Source: Thermoplasmata archaeon (GTDB lineage: Archaea > Thermoplasmatota > Thermoplasmata > Lutacidiplasmatales > UBA184). Taken from it: a stretch of 64,000 bases of DNA. How positions within the stretch are numbered: the first letter of the stretch is position 1; every line of letters begins with the position of its first letter. Of the stretch, positions 33,503-41,220 are shown piece by piece. Below the pieces are notes generated by a model. That model saw only the letters and a program-made list of their open reading frames with translations, had not been told where the DNA came from and made no database searches. The stretch spans positions 62,001 through 126,000 of the forward strand of contig JAJYXQ010000033.1 in the NCBI GenBank assembly GCA_021796385.1, given 5' to 3'. The position numbers and the translations under genes were made by a program.

Positions 33503-34339
33503 ATGGGAGAGAAGGTCAGCCAATACATGATCCTCGATGTAGAATTCCTCTCGGAGGAGGCCACGGTCGGGGAAGCGATCGAACGGCTCATCCGCAGCCG
33601 GAGGGCCGGGATGCCCGTCGTGGCAGACGGCATGCGCCTCATCGGTTTCGTCAGCGCCAAGGAGCTCCTCAAGAACTCCAACTTCCGAGAGCGACAGTTG
33701 GGTCAGATCATCAAGCACGGCACCTACGTGGGCCTGCCCGACATGGATCTGGACGATGTGGCGCGCATCATGTTCCGTTACGGGCTCCGCGACCTCCCCA
33801 TCGTGGACGACAACGGGAAGCTCGTCGGGATCCTTTCGAACCTCGACATCGTGCGCAGCCACTTCGAACGGGCGACCCCGATGAAGGCCGAGACCCTGAA
33901 GGCGCTACTTTCCCAGCGCTACGGGGTGACGTTCACGCTGCGCCGGGAAACTGTCCCAATCGAGGGCCTCAAGCCTACGCAATGGAAGGTGTTCGAGGAC
34001 GAGCTGGAGGGACGCCGCTATGAGCTCGAGCGGGGCTTCGCCGAGCCGATCCTGATCCTCCGCAAGGGGCAGGACGCCATCCTCGTCGATGGCCATCACC
34101 GGGCCTTGGCTGCGAGGGAAATGGGGCTCCGACGGCTCTCGGCCTTTGTGCTCACCTGCGACAATCCCGGGGATTTCGAGAAGGTCGAGATAGGACTCGA
34201 GCGGGTGGCCAAGGAGCACCATTTGGAGAGCTTGGCAGACATCGAGGTGGACCATTCGAGCCACCACCCGCTCCTCGAGGTCACCCAGCAGCTCATCCGT
34301 CGTTTCGAGGGCCGGAGCGACTGGGCCGAGAATCCCTAA
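33503..34339 (+). CDS. CBS pair fused to a ParB/SerK-like domain
   Basis: 278 residues. Residues 1-120 are two CBS repeats (VSQYMILDVEFLSEEATVGE, then GLRDLPIVDDNGKLVGILSN). From about residue 150 a ParB/sulfiredoxin-fold domain runs through VPIEGLKPTQW and DGHHRALAAREMGL (D196, H198, H199). The family includes the ADP-dependent free serine kinase SerK of Thermococcales, which makes O-phosphoserine. The Glu and DGHHR positions used by that enzyme appear conserved. A ParB-like DNA-binding role is possible, but there is no helix-turn-helix and no parS-like context. The CBS domains suggest adenylate control. Ribosome site aagggag before ATG 33503. Confidence 0.75.
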   Translation: MGEKVSQYMILDVEFLSEEATVGEAIERLIRSRRAGMPVVADGMRLIGFVSAKELLKNSNFRERQLGQIIKHGTYVGLPDMDLDDVARIMFRYGLRDLPIVDDNGKLVGILSNLDIVRSHFERATPMKAETLKALLSQRYGVTFTLRRETVPIEGLKPTQWKVFEDELEGRRYELERGFAEPILILRKGQDAILVDGHHRALAAREMGLRRLSAFVLTCDNPGDFEKVEIGLERVAKEHHLESLADIEVDHSSHHPLLEVTQQLIRRFEGRSDWAENP

Positions 34340-34375
34340 AACCCTCCCCGGTGGGGAACTCCTGTCTCGGACGCC

Positions 34376-34915
34376 TTAGAAACCCGCGTGACCCAAGATA
34401 TCTCCATGGGCCCGGGCGAGGTCCTCGTTTTCCAGAGACCGGGTGTCGACGAACTCCAACTCCTGCCAAGCTTGGTTCCGTCGCACCGAGCGCTCCGGGA
34501 CCTTCCCTTGGAAGATGAACTCAAGGTCCCAATGCTGGCGCGCGGTTGGATGCCGCTCGGGAGTGTACACTTCAGAGATCACCTTCGGGCCCTCGAGGGG
34601 AACGGACGAGAGGCCGACTAGCTCTCGCAGGATCCTTCCGGCCGCGTCCTGGGGCGACTCGAGCAGGAGAAGGTGGGATGCCGGGAGCATCCACCGGTCC
34701 TTCCAGGCCTCGACCCGTGTCGGGTCCAGGGAGCCCAGATGGTCCCATGGTGCCGCAGGATCGATCTTCCCGAGAAGGACGAAGGAGGGCCGCTCGGTCG
34801 AGGAGAGGACCACGAAGGCGCTCAGGCAGAGCCCGTCGGGAGGGACTTGGGGCATGCCAAAGGTCGCGGTCGATGCTTGCGGGGAAAATCGGCAGAACTT
34901 CCGGTCGGTTGTCAC
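34376..34915 (-). CDS. Nudix-like protein with degenerate box
   Basis: 179 residues from a leaderless GTG at 34915, about 28 nt after the box at 34941-34950. The pattern of strands (LCLSAFVVLSS, SFVLLGKID) followed by a helix DAAGRILRELVGL resembles a Nudix fold. The box lacks the full GX5EX7REUXEEXGU, so pyrophosphohydrolase activity is doubtful. After the helix come KVISEVYTPERHP and HWDLEFIFQGKVPE, matching the later Nudix strands. The downstream gene is not co-directional within an obvious operon. Family assignment is tentative. Confidence 0.5.
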   Translation of the reverse strand: MTTDRKFCRFSPQASTATFGMPQVPPDGLCLSAFVVLSSTERPSFVLLGKIDPAAPWDHLGSLDPTRVEAWKDRWMLPASHLLLLESPQDAAGRILRELVGLSSVPLEGPKVISEVYTPERHPTARQHWDLEFIFQGKVPERSVRRNQAWQELEFVDTRSLENEDLARAHGDILGHAGF

Positions 34916-34940
34916 GTCCCGACCAGAGGACGGAGGGGCA

Positions 34941-34950
34941 AATAGTTGTC
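34941..34950 (-). promoter_or_regulatory. TATA-like box of the Nudix-like gene
   Basis: On the minus strand the sequence reads gacaactatt, about 28 nt before the GTG at 34915, which decides that start over longer upstream frames. Confidence 0.4.
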
Positions 34951-34979
34951 GCTTCCCGGCCACCAACCACGACGAGGGA

Positions 34980-36194
34980 CTACGGGTGATGGCCGATGGC
35001 CGGGGGGCTCGGCGTGAGGGCGGGCTCGGGCGAAGAGTCCTTCCACCGGGCGGCGAGGGAGATGACGGTAGCGCCAACGGCCACGAGGGCGGTGACGAGG
35101 AAGGTGTCCCGGGGCCCGAACCCGGCATACAATCCTCCGAGCAGCAGAGGGCCAAGGATGAGCCCGAGATCCTCGAAAGAACCGAAGACCCCGACGGCGG
35201 TGCCTTGGTCGCCCCGAGGGATGCGGGAGAGCGCGAGCGGGAGCAGGTTGACCGAGAGCCATCCCGCGCCGGTAGCGAGTATGACGGTGGCGAGGATCAT
35301 TTCTCCGTAGGTCACCGAGACCAACGTTCCGAACGCCCCGGCCGATAGGAGAAGGAAGCCGACGGGGGCAGAACGGGCGGCACCCCACCGATCGATCATC
35401 GACCCTAGCAGTACACCGGACACCAGTGCGACCGCCCGGGCCATCCCGATGACCACCCCCGCCGCATCGATCGAACCGTGGAAGAGATTGACCGAGTAGT
35501 ACTGGAGAAAGCTGGTGACCAGGGAATAGATCACGAAGTAAAGCACGACAAGGAGGACCGTCAGGGAAAACTTACGGTCCAATATCCTCCGGAGGGATGT
35601 TCCCGAACTGTCCCTTTCCCGGGGAAGCGCGATCTGGTCCCAGGGAATCCGGGCCAGGGGGACCGTCGAGACGATGAAGACGGCGGTCCCTATCAGCACG
35701 TTCCACCAGAATCCGCCCAGGGAGTAGAGCACGGGTCCGAACGCTGTCCCGAGGGTCAACCCCACACCAAAGAAGAGTCCGAGCCGCCCGAGACTTCGGC
35801 TGGCCGTACCGGGACCCGAGGCCGTCATGCCAACCCATCGGATGAGGGGTGTCGAGTAGACGACGAGCATCCCGTAGACCCCCAAGGCGAGCGCCAGTCC
35901 GAGGAAGGACTGCGGAAGACCAAGGAAAAGCATCGATGCGGCCGTAATCACCGCAAGCGCCACGATGACCCGCCGCGAGCCGACCCGGAACGCAAGATAT
36001 CCCCAGACCCCCTCGGTGACCAGGGTGCCCAGTGCATAGATGGCGAGCGCCACCCCATATTCGAACACGGAGAGCCCGAGCGCCGCGAAGCGGAACGGAA
36101 GGACGACCACGATAAGGGCATAGGCCCCCCACATACCCATCGTGGAAAGGTACAACGCGGGGAGGATCGACCGTCCCTCCGGGGAGGCGGACAT
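34980..36194 (-). CDS. Major facilitator superfamily transporter
   Basis: 404 residues, 12 predicted membrane helices in two bundles of six (for example LYLSTMGMWGAYALIVVVLPF and VLLVVLYFVIYSLVTSFLQYY). A GxxxDRxG-like signature is present in the second half as GSMIDRWGAARSAPVGF. A charged central loop (IPWDQIALPRERDSSG) separates the halves. MFS substrate cannot be read from sequence; the drug-efflux or sugar/organic-acid branches are possible. ATG at 36194. Confidence 0.85.
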   Translation of the reverse strand: MSASPEGRSILPALYLSTMGMWGAYALIVVVLPFRFAALGLSVFEYGVALAIYALGTLVTEGVWGYLAFRVGSRRVIVALAVITAASMLFLGLPQSFLGLALALGVYGMLVVYSTPLIRWVGMTASGPGTASRSLGRLGLFFGVGLTLGTAFGPVLYSLGGFWWNVLIGTAVFIVSTVPLARIPWDQIALPRERDSSGTSLRRILDRKFSLTVLLVVLYFVIYSLVTSFLQYYSVNLFHGSIDAAGVVIGMARAVALVSGVLLGSMIDRWGAARSAPVGFLLLSAGAFGTLVSVTYGEMILATVILATGAGWLSVNLLPLALSRIPRGDQGTAVGVFGSFEDLGLILGPLLLGGLYAGFGPRDTFLVTALVAVGATVISLAARWKDSSPEPALTPSPPAIGHHP

Positions 36195-36361
36195 GCGTGG
36201 GCGAAGGGGACCCGGATGTTAAGCGTGCGGTAAGGGCATCGACCCGGGACCCGGGAGCACCTCGAGGGACGGCACGGGTGCCGCTCGGAGAGGGGGGGAA
36301 GGGATCCCGACGCCCCCAAAGTTCATAAGGGGGTTCGTGCATCCCGGCTAGGAGGCGAACC

Positions 36362-36556
36362 ATGTTCGACAGCATCGATGATTGGTTGATCATCCTCTTG
36401 GTGGCCGGGGTCCTCTTCTGGGGTTCCAGCAAGATCCCGCAACTAGCCCACAGCCTGGGACGCGCCACGGGTGAGTTCAAAAAGGGCCGGATGGAAGTCG
36501 ACAAGGAGATCGCGGATTCCAAGGCCCGCGACGCGGCGACCAAGACCCAGAGCTGA
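36362..36556 (+). CDS. tatA: Twin-arginine translocase subunit TatA
   Basis: 64 residues. A short N-terminal membrane helix (WLIILLVAGVLFWG) is followed by the hinge SSKIPQLAHSLGRATGEFKKG and a charged amphipathic tail, the TatA/E plan. TatA oligomers form the passage for folded proteins. AGGAGG at 36350-36355 is a good ribosome site, and ttcataagg at 36322-36330 is a likely TATA box. It heads an island running to cytochrome b. Confidence 0.88.
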   Translation: MFDSIDDWLIILLVAGVLFWGSSKIPQLAHSLGRATGEFKKGRMEVDKEIADSKARDAATKTQS

Positions 36557-36583
36557 ACGCTTCGGGCGAGCTCCATATTGCAC

Positions 36584-37159
36584 ATGACCGAGGGACCGGA
36601 CGAGATCCGACGCAACGAGCTGAAGCGTCTCGTGTCGGCGGCCATTGGAGGCGGGATCGCCGTGGTCGGACCGGACCTTCCCCGGACCCCAACCGCACGA
36701 CCTACCCCGGGCCTCAGTCGCATTCCATCGAAGGGACCGATGCCGGCGCTCCTTTTGGATTCCGAATGGTGCCTCGTAGGTCACGGAAAGTACCTCAGCA
36801 TGACGGAGTTCCGCAACCAGTTGCGGGAGGGTCCGCTCAACTTCGCCTGGATGGGCACTCAAGTGGGACCCGGCCTCTTCCAGCCCGGGATCGGGCTCAC
36901 GCACGGACTCGTGGCGGAGTCCCCCGCCGGTGACCTCCGGGCGGCCAGCCAAGAGTGTGTCGCCGATGGCTTTCCCTTGCGATTCCAACCGGACCTGGAC
37001 CGGTGGGTGTGCGAACGTTGCGGGAGCGCCTATGCGGGCCGGGACGGCCGGGTCCTAGCGGCACCGGCCTCGAAACCTCTCGTCACCTTCTCGCTGCTCG
37101 AACTGGAAGGCGGTAAACGGGTGGCGCTCGTTCCGCCGAATGCCCGCCCGCCGAGATGA
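36584..37159 (+). CDS. Degenerate Rieske-fold protein with Tat-like signal
   Basis: 191 residues from the ATG at 36584 (a TTG at 36578 is less likely). The N-terminus IRRNELK followed by LVSAAIGGGIAVVG is a twin-arginine-type signal anchor. The C-terminal third follows the Rieske pattern closely: CVADGFPL (C125), then WVCERCGSAY (C143, C146), GRVLAAPASKPL and a final beta strand. Canonical Rieske needs CxH and CxxH/CxCHG. Here the first His is Ala127, the second His is replaced by Cys146 and the disulfide cysteines are absent. A normal 2Fe-2S Rieske cluster is therefore unlikely; a three-Cys site, another metal or a structural role is possible. It sits between tatA and tatC, overlapping tatC by ATGA. 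Confidence 0.65.
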   Translation: MTEGPDEIRRNELKRLVSAAIGGGIAVVGPDLPRTPTARPTPGLSRIPSKGPMPALLLDSEWCLVGHGKYLSMTEFRNQLREGPLNFAWMGTQVGPGLFQPGIGLTHGLVAESPAGDLRAASQECVADGFPLRFQPDLDRWVCERCGSAYAGRDGRVLAAPASKPLVTFSLLELEGGKRVALVPPNARPPR

Positions 37160-37974
37160 GCGAGCTCCAAAAGCTCCTCACGATACTCGATGAGGCCCGC
37201 CACCGGCTGATCCGCATACTCTACGTGGTCCTGCCGCTCTTCGCATTCTTCCTGGCGTTTCGGATCCAGTTCTTCCGGCTCGGCGGCGTGCCCTTTGCGA
37301 TCCCCTATCCCTACCCCAACCTCTTCGACAACGTGACGGCCCAAGTGTTCGCCTGGTTGCGCAGCGACATGCTACCCGCCGGGGTGATCCTCGTCAACAT
37401 CGGCATCGGGGACTCGGTGATCGCCCAGATGGAGATCGCCCTGCTTCTGACGTTCGTCTTCTCGATGCCCTGGATCGTCCACGAGCTCGGGGCGTTCCTA
37501 TCTCCGGCGCTGCGCCGTAACGAAAAGGAACTCCTGAAGACCCTCGCGATCCCCGCGACGGTACTGTTTGCCGTCGGGTTCCTCGTGGCCTTGCTCTGGC
37601 TCACCCCCTTCACCTTCTTCCTGCTCTTCCGGTACGTGGCGGCGATGGGGCTTGTACCGTACCTGTCCACGGACAGCTTCCTCACGTTCGCCCTGCTCTA
37701 CACCGTGGCCTTTGGGATCGTCTTCGAACTCCCGGTCTTTGTCTATGCGCTCACCCGTGTGGGTCTCGTGAAGTCCGCGTTCTGGTGGAAGCACTGGCGG
37801 GGGGCCGTCATGGGATGTTTCGTCTTCGGCATGGTCATCACCCCGGACAACTCGGGGATCACGATGGTGCTCATCGCCCTCCCGATGATCGCACTCTACT
37901 TCAGCGGCGCTTATTTCGCCCGTCGGATGGAGCGGCAGCGCGAGCACCGCGCGCTCCTTGCGGAACCTGCGTGA
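37156..37974 (+). CDS. tatC: Twin-arginine translocase subunit TatC
   Basis: 272 residues, six membrane helices. The N-terminal LLTILDEARHRLIRIL matches the conserved HLxELRxR region of TatC that binds the signal peptide. MPWIVHELGAFLSPALRRNE is the conserved loop after helix 2, and FGIVFELPVFVYALTRVGLV carries the conserved FExP motif with its Glu. MVITPDNSGITMVLIALPM matches the final conserved block (TPPDx). Full length and intact. It is coupled to the degenerate Rieske gene upstream. Confidence 0.93.
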   Translation: MSELQKLLTILDEARHRLIRILYVVLPLFAFFLAFRIQFFRLGGVPFAIPYPYPNLFDNVTAQVFAWLRSDMLPAGVILVNIGIGDSVIAQMEIALLLTFVFSMPWIVHELGAFLSPALRRNEKELLKTLAIPATVLFAVGFLVALLWLTPFTFFLLFRYVAAMGLVPYLSTDSFLTFALLYTVAFGIVFELPVFVYALTRVGLVKSAFWWKHWRGAVMGCFVFGMVITPDNSGITMVLIALPMIALYFSGAYFARRMERQREHRALLAEPA

Positions 37975-38060
37975 GCCCCGGGTGTGGGACCGAAGAACCC
38001 CCTCGAAAGCGCTAACCTTATAGCCGTCGGCTTTTCCCAAATTTTCCAAGGAGGGAAAGG

Positions 38061-38399
38061 GTGAGTCTATTCTCCGACGTGGACTGGATGATCCTCCTTC
38101 TCGTGGGAGGGCTCCTCCTCTTGGGCGGGAACAACAAGGAACTCCTGCGCACGGCGGGACGCATGTACGCCCGCGTCACCCGCATGCGCGACGAGTTCCT
38201 GAAGGACCTTCGGGACTCGGTGAACGAGCCGGCCCCCCCGGTCAGTACCCCTGCACCGACTCCCGGGGTATGGGCGGTCGGCACGGCCCGCAGCATTCCA
38301 CCCCTCTCCCGGGAGGAGGCCGCCGCCTCTCTGGCCCGGTTGGGAGGAGAGCGACCGGAAGCCTTGACCGCGAGCACCCCCGAGGTGAAGGGCGCATGA
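38061..38399 (+). CDS. Second TatA/TatB-like protein
   Basis: 112 residues from GTG 38061, with AAGGAGGG at 38048-38055 as ribosome site and accttatag at about 38015-38023 as TATA box. An N-terminal hydrophobic helix (WMILLLVGGLLLLGG) is followed by a basic amphipathic helix (KELLRTAGRMYARVTRMRDEFLKDL) and a Pro/Thr-rich tail. The plan matches TatA/TatB, and the longer tail favours a TatB-like partner. It starts a second operon segment running into the Rieske and cytochrome b genes and overlaps the next gene by ATGA. Confidence 0.7.
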   Translation: MSLFSDVDWMILLLVGGLLLLGGNNKELLRTAGRMYARVTRMRDEFLKDLRDSVNEPAPPVSTPAPTPGVWAVGTARSIPPLSREEAAASLARLGGERPEALTASTPEVKGA

Positions 38400-38782
38400 C
38401 CCGGAGGCTCTGGCTCGCCCTCCCCCTGGGATTGCTCCTGTTCGCCGCCTTGGTACCGACCCACCTCGCCGGAACCCCGGACCTCGTTGCCGGCGGGTCC
38501 ACCAACGCCCTCACGGCCGCGAACTCCTCCGCCTCTTCGGACCCGTCCTCTTCTTCCATCACCTGCCCCGTGGACACGAACATCACCCTCGGTTCCGTGA
38601 CGCTCAACTGCTTCCAATCACTAGACCTCGCCGAAGTGGGGGCGATCCTCATCGGTGTGGCGATCACGGTCTACATCTACTGGGACTCCGACCGGGCCGA
38701 GCTCCCAGGGGATTCGAGCGAGGTGCCCGTCACATCAGCGGAGGAAGTCGAACTCATGGAGAAACGGAGGAAGCTCAAATGA
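38396..38782 (+). CDS. Small exported membrane protein of the Rieske/cytochrome b cluster
   Basis: 128 residues from the ATG at 38396. It has a signal peptide (LWLALPLGLLLFAALVPTHLAG), then a Ser/Asn-rich extracellular stretch with two cysteines (SITCPVDTNIT and LNCFQSLD). One membrane helix (VGAILIGVAITVYIYW) and an acidic cytosolic end with a Lys-rich tip complete it. Overlaps both neighbours by 4 nt. The position suggests an accessory subunit of the bc-type complex; no heme motif (CxxCH) is present. Confidence 0.65.
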   Translation: MTRRLWLALPLGLLLFAALVPTHLAGTPDLVAGGSTNALTAANSSASSDPSSSSITCPVDTNITLGSVTLNCFQSLDLAEVGAILIGVAITVYIYWDSDRAELPGDSSEVPVTSAEEVELMEKRRKLK

Positions 38783-39633
38783 CGATCGATCTGGACGCAC
38801 TCGCCCCGGCCGCCCTGCTCAACCAGCGGCTCGAGTTCCTGCACGCGATGCTGACGAACTCGCGCCCCGGCGTCGTTCGGAAGGTGACCACGGTGCGGGC
38901 GGCGGATCAGCCCGCCGATGACAGAGCCCAGGAAGCCGTGGACGAGTCGAAGCGCAACGCCCTCAAGCTCCTCGCCATCGGAGGGATCGCGGCCGTGGGC
39001 GCGGGAGCGGGTATCGCCGGTGGGCTGCAATTGCTCGAACCTCCCATGCAAGGTCTCTCGGCCTTCCCCAAGGTCCAGCTCTTCTACGACGACGGTTCGC
39101 CGGTCGTCGCGAGCCAGTACAAGTACTCCTACCAGGACAACGGCCAGGTCATTTTCGATTATCCCCTGACGAACGAGCCCAACATGCTGCTCAACCTCGC
39201 CCCGAACTCGCTCGGTTCCCCGGCGCCCGACAACCCGATCCCGGGCCCGAACGGTTCGGTGATCGTCGCCTACTCGGCCATCTGCCAGCACCTCGGATGC
39301 ATCCCGCCATACATCTCCTACTACCCGCCCGGCATGTGCGGCGGCTTCAATGGCGGGAAGGCCATCATCCACTGTGTTTGTCACGGGTCCACATATGACC
39401 CCGCGGTCAAGGAGACGTCCACGGGAGGCGGGGCCCAGGTCCTCACCGGACCCACGGTCTCCCCCATCCCCCAGGTCATCCTGGAGACGGATGCGAGCGG
39501 GTACCTGTACGCGACGAGCATGATCGGTCCGGCGGTCAAGGGGCATCTTTCGACCCTGGTCGGCGGGACCGGGGTGTCTCCCAAGGCCATCGCCTCCGCC
39601 CCCTCGACCCCCACCCAGAGCTGTCCTACGTGA
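38779..39633 (+). CDS. Rieske 2Fe-2S protein
   Basis: 284 residues. All cluster ligands are present: C169 and H171 in CQHLGC, C199, C201 and H202 in CVCHGSTYDP, with C174-C201 as the expected disulfide. This is the electron carrier between quinol at cytochrome b and its acceptor. The N-terminal anchor SKRNALKLLAIGGIAAVG resembles a Tat signal with Lys-Arg in place of Arg-Arg (K58-R59), in keeping with the tat genes next door. A 60-residue cytosolic stretch precedes the helix, longer than usual. It is coupled to the small membrane protein upstream and followed by cytochrome b after 16 nt. Confidence 0.93.
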   Translation: MTIDLDALAPAALLNQRLEFLHAMLTNSRPGVVRKVTTVRAADQPADDRAQEAVDESKRNALKLLAIGGIAAVGAGAGIAGGLQLLEPPMQGLSAFPKVQLFYDDGSPVVASQYKYSYQDNGQVIFDYPLTNEPNMLLNLAPNSLGSPAPDNPIPGPNGSVIVAYSAICQHLGCIPPYISYYPPGMCGGFNGGKAIIHCVCHGSTYDPAVKETSTGGGAQVLTGPTVSPIPQVILETDASGYLYATSMIGPAVKGHLSTLVGGTGVSPKAIASAPSTPTQSCPT

Positions 39634-39649
39634 ACTGAGGTAGACGAGG

Positions 39650-40981
39650 ATGGGAGAAGGCATTTCAGGAGGGACTTCGGCCAAGCCGGAGGTGCCCTAC
39701 AAGCCCTTCTTCAACCGTACGCTCGACCGGGTCTGGGGGGCGATCGATGAACGCCTGGGCACCCAGAAGTGGCCCCTGCGCCCCCAACCGGATTTCTCCT
39801 TCCAACCGGGGTACTGGACGGGGGCCTTTGTGGCCACCGCCTTCATCTTCCAAGTGGTCTCGGGGATCCTGCTGCTCTTCTACTACGTTCCCTCGACCCA
39901 GCTCGCCACGGCAGGGGGGATCTATCCTGCGGGGGCTCCGCTCGCCTGGGGCTCGACGTACTACATCATCCACACGGTGCCGCTCGGCTGGTTCCTTTTG
40001 TCGACCCACCTCTACGGGGCCTACGCCACGATCTTCCTCGCCTTCATCCACTTCTTCCGGGGGTTCTACACGGGCGTCTACAAGAAGCCCCGGGAATTCA
40101 CCTGGATGATCGGGACCCTGCTCCTCGTCTCGATGCTGGGGATGGGTTTCACCGGTTACCTCCTCCCGTACACTGCGCTCTCGGTGGGAGCCACGGATGT
40201 GGGGATCGTGCTCACGCTCGCCGTGCCGGGCGGCACGACCCTGGCCCCGCTCATCCTCGGCAACGCCACTGACCAGGCGCTCCTTTCCCGGATGTTCGCG
40301 CTCCACGTGGTAGGGATCCCCCTCGCCCTCGCCGGGCTTCTCGGGGCCCACATCCTCCTGTTCGAGACGCATGGTGTCGCACCCCGAGCCTCGAGCGACC
40401 CCCAGGCGAAACGGGTGATCACGGAGGAGGACGATCGGAAGATGGGCAAGTTCTTCCCCAAGGTCTTCCTGTACATGACGAAATGGGCCCTTTTCTATGC
40501 CGGAGGGCTCTTCCTCATCGTGGCGATCTGGCCCTGGCAGCTCCCGGTCTTCTATGGGTCGAGTTCGGCGGGCGGTTCGTCCCCGGAACCGGACTGGTAC
40601 TTCCTTTGGTTGTACAAGGTGATGGACTTCCAGGGGGTCACTCCCATCATCGCCGTGGGGGCGGTGACGCTCCTCATCCTCTTCGTGCTTTTCCTGCCTT
40701 GGATCGACCGCCGACCGCTCACGAGCACGAAGACCCATCCGAGGGACCGGCCGGTCCTCGTGATCGTCGGGAACTTCCTCGCCGGATTGTTCCTCGTCCT
40801 TACCGTGTGGGGCGGGGTCATGCCCGGGGTCGTTATCCCCACCAGCATGTATGCCACCTACCTGGGGTCTATCCTCCTTGTGAACATCGTTCTCGTGTTC
40901 GCCTTCTACGCCCGGTACCGGGCCCAATACAGCCGCCGCTTGTTGAAGCGGGGGGCGGAGGGAAATGTCGCGCCCAAGTAG
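39650..40981 (+). CDS. Cytochrome b of a bc/b6f-type quinol oxidoreductase
   Basis: 443 residues, about nine helices. Heme ligands: STHLYGAYATIFLAFIHF gives His-x13-His in helix B, and ALHVVGIPLALAGLLGAH gives His-x14-His in helix D. The 13/14 spacing matches cytochrome b6 rather than mitochondrial b. The quinol-site motif reads PDWYFLWLYK in place of PEWY. The C-terminal domain (subunit IV part) is fused. Together with the Rieske protein it oxidises quinol and moves protons. Its end overlaps the start of the next small gene. Confidence 0.93.
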   Translation: MGEGISGGTSAKPEVPYKPFFNRTLDRVWGAIDERLGTQKWPLRPQPDFSFQPGYWTGAFVATAFIFQVVSGILLLFYYVPSTQLATAGGIYPAGAPLAWGSTYYIIHTVPLGWFLLSTHLYGAYATIFLAFIHFFRGFYTGVYKKPREFTWMIGTLLLVSMLGMGFTGYLLPYTALSVGATDVGIVLTLAVPGGTTLAPLILGNATDQALLSRMFALHVVGIPLALAGLLGAHILLFETHGVAPRASSDPQAKRVITEEDDRKMGKFFPKVFLYMTKWALFYAGGLFLIVAIWPWQLPVFYGSSSAGGSSPEPDWYFLWLYKVMDFQGVTPIIAVGAVTLLILFVLFLPWIDRRPLTSTKTHPRDRPVLVIVGNFLAGLFLVLTVWGGVMPGVVIPTSMYATYLGSILLVNIVLVFAFYARYRAQYSRRLLKRGAEGNVAPK

Positions 40982-41219
40982 GTCGGGCCGTCTCTGGACG
41001 GTCCTGACCGCGATGCTGGTCTCCGGTATGGCGTGCCTCGCCGTGGTGGTTTGGGCCCTGGGGGCGGCCCTGAGCGGGGGGGCGCTATGGCTCTACCTTC
41101 CCCTTGCGGGAATCGCCTTCGTGGTCTTCCTCTTCCTGGCGCTCCTCGCCATGGGGATCGTGTACCGGGTCGACCGGCTCCGGGGCGATGTCACACGGCG
41201 CGTGAGGTTGTTCGAGTAA
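40965..41219 (+). CDS. Two-helix membrane protein after cytochrome b
   Basis: 84 residues; its ATG lies inside the last codons of cytochrome b (17-nt overlap). Two membrane helices (VLTAMLVSGMACLAVVVWALG, WLYLPLAGIAFVVFLFLALLAMG) and a basic end. Likely a small subunit or assembly factor of the complex, judged by position only. Confidence 0.65.
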   Translation: MSRPSRSGRLWTVLTAMLVSGMACLAVVVWALGAALSGGALWLYLPLAGIAFVVFLFLALLAMGIVYRVDRLRGDVTRRVRLFE

Positions 41220-41220
41220 C

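Noticed and set aside
33503-34339. Chromosome-partition ParB
   Set aside because: The domain is ParB/Srx-like but lacks the helix-turn-helix and dimerisation parts, has no ParA neighbour, and fits the SerK-type branch better.
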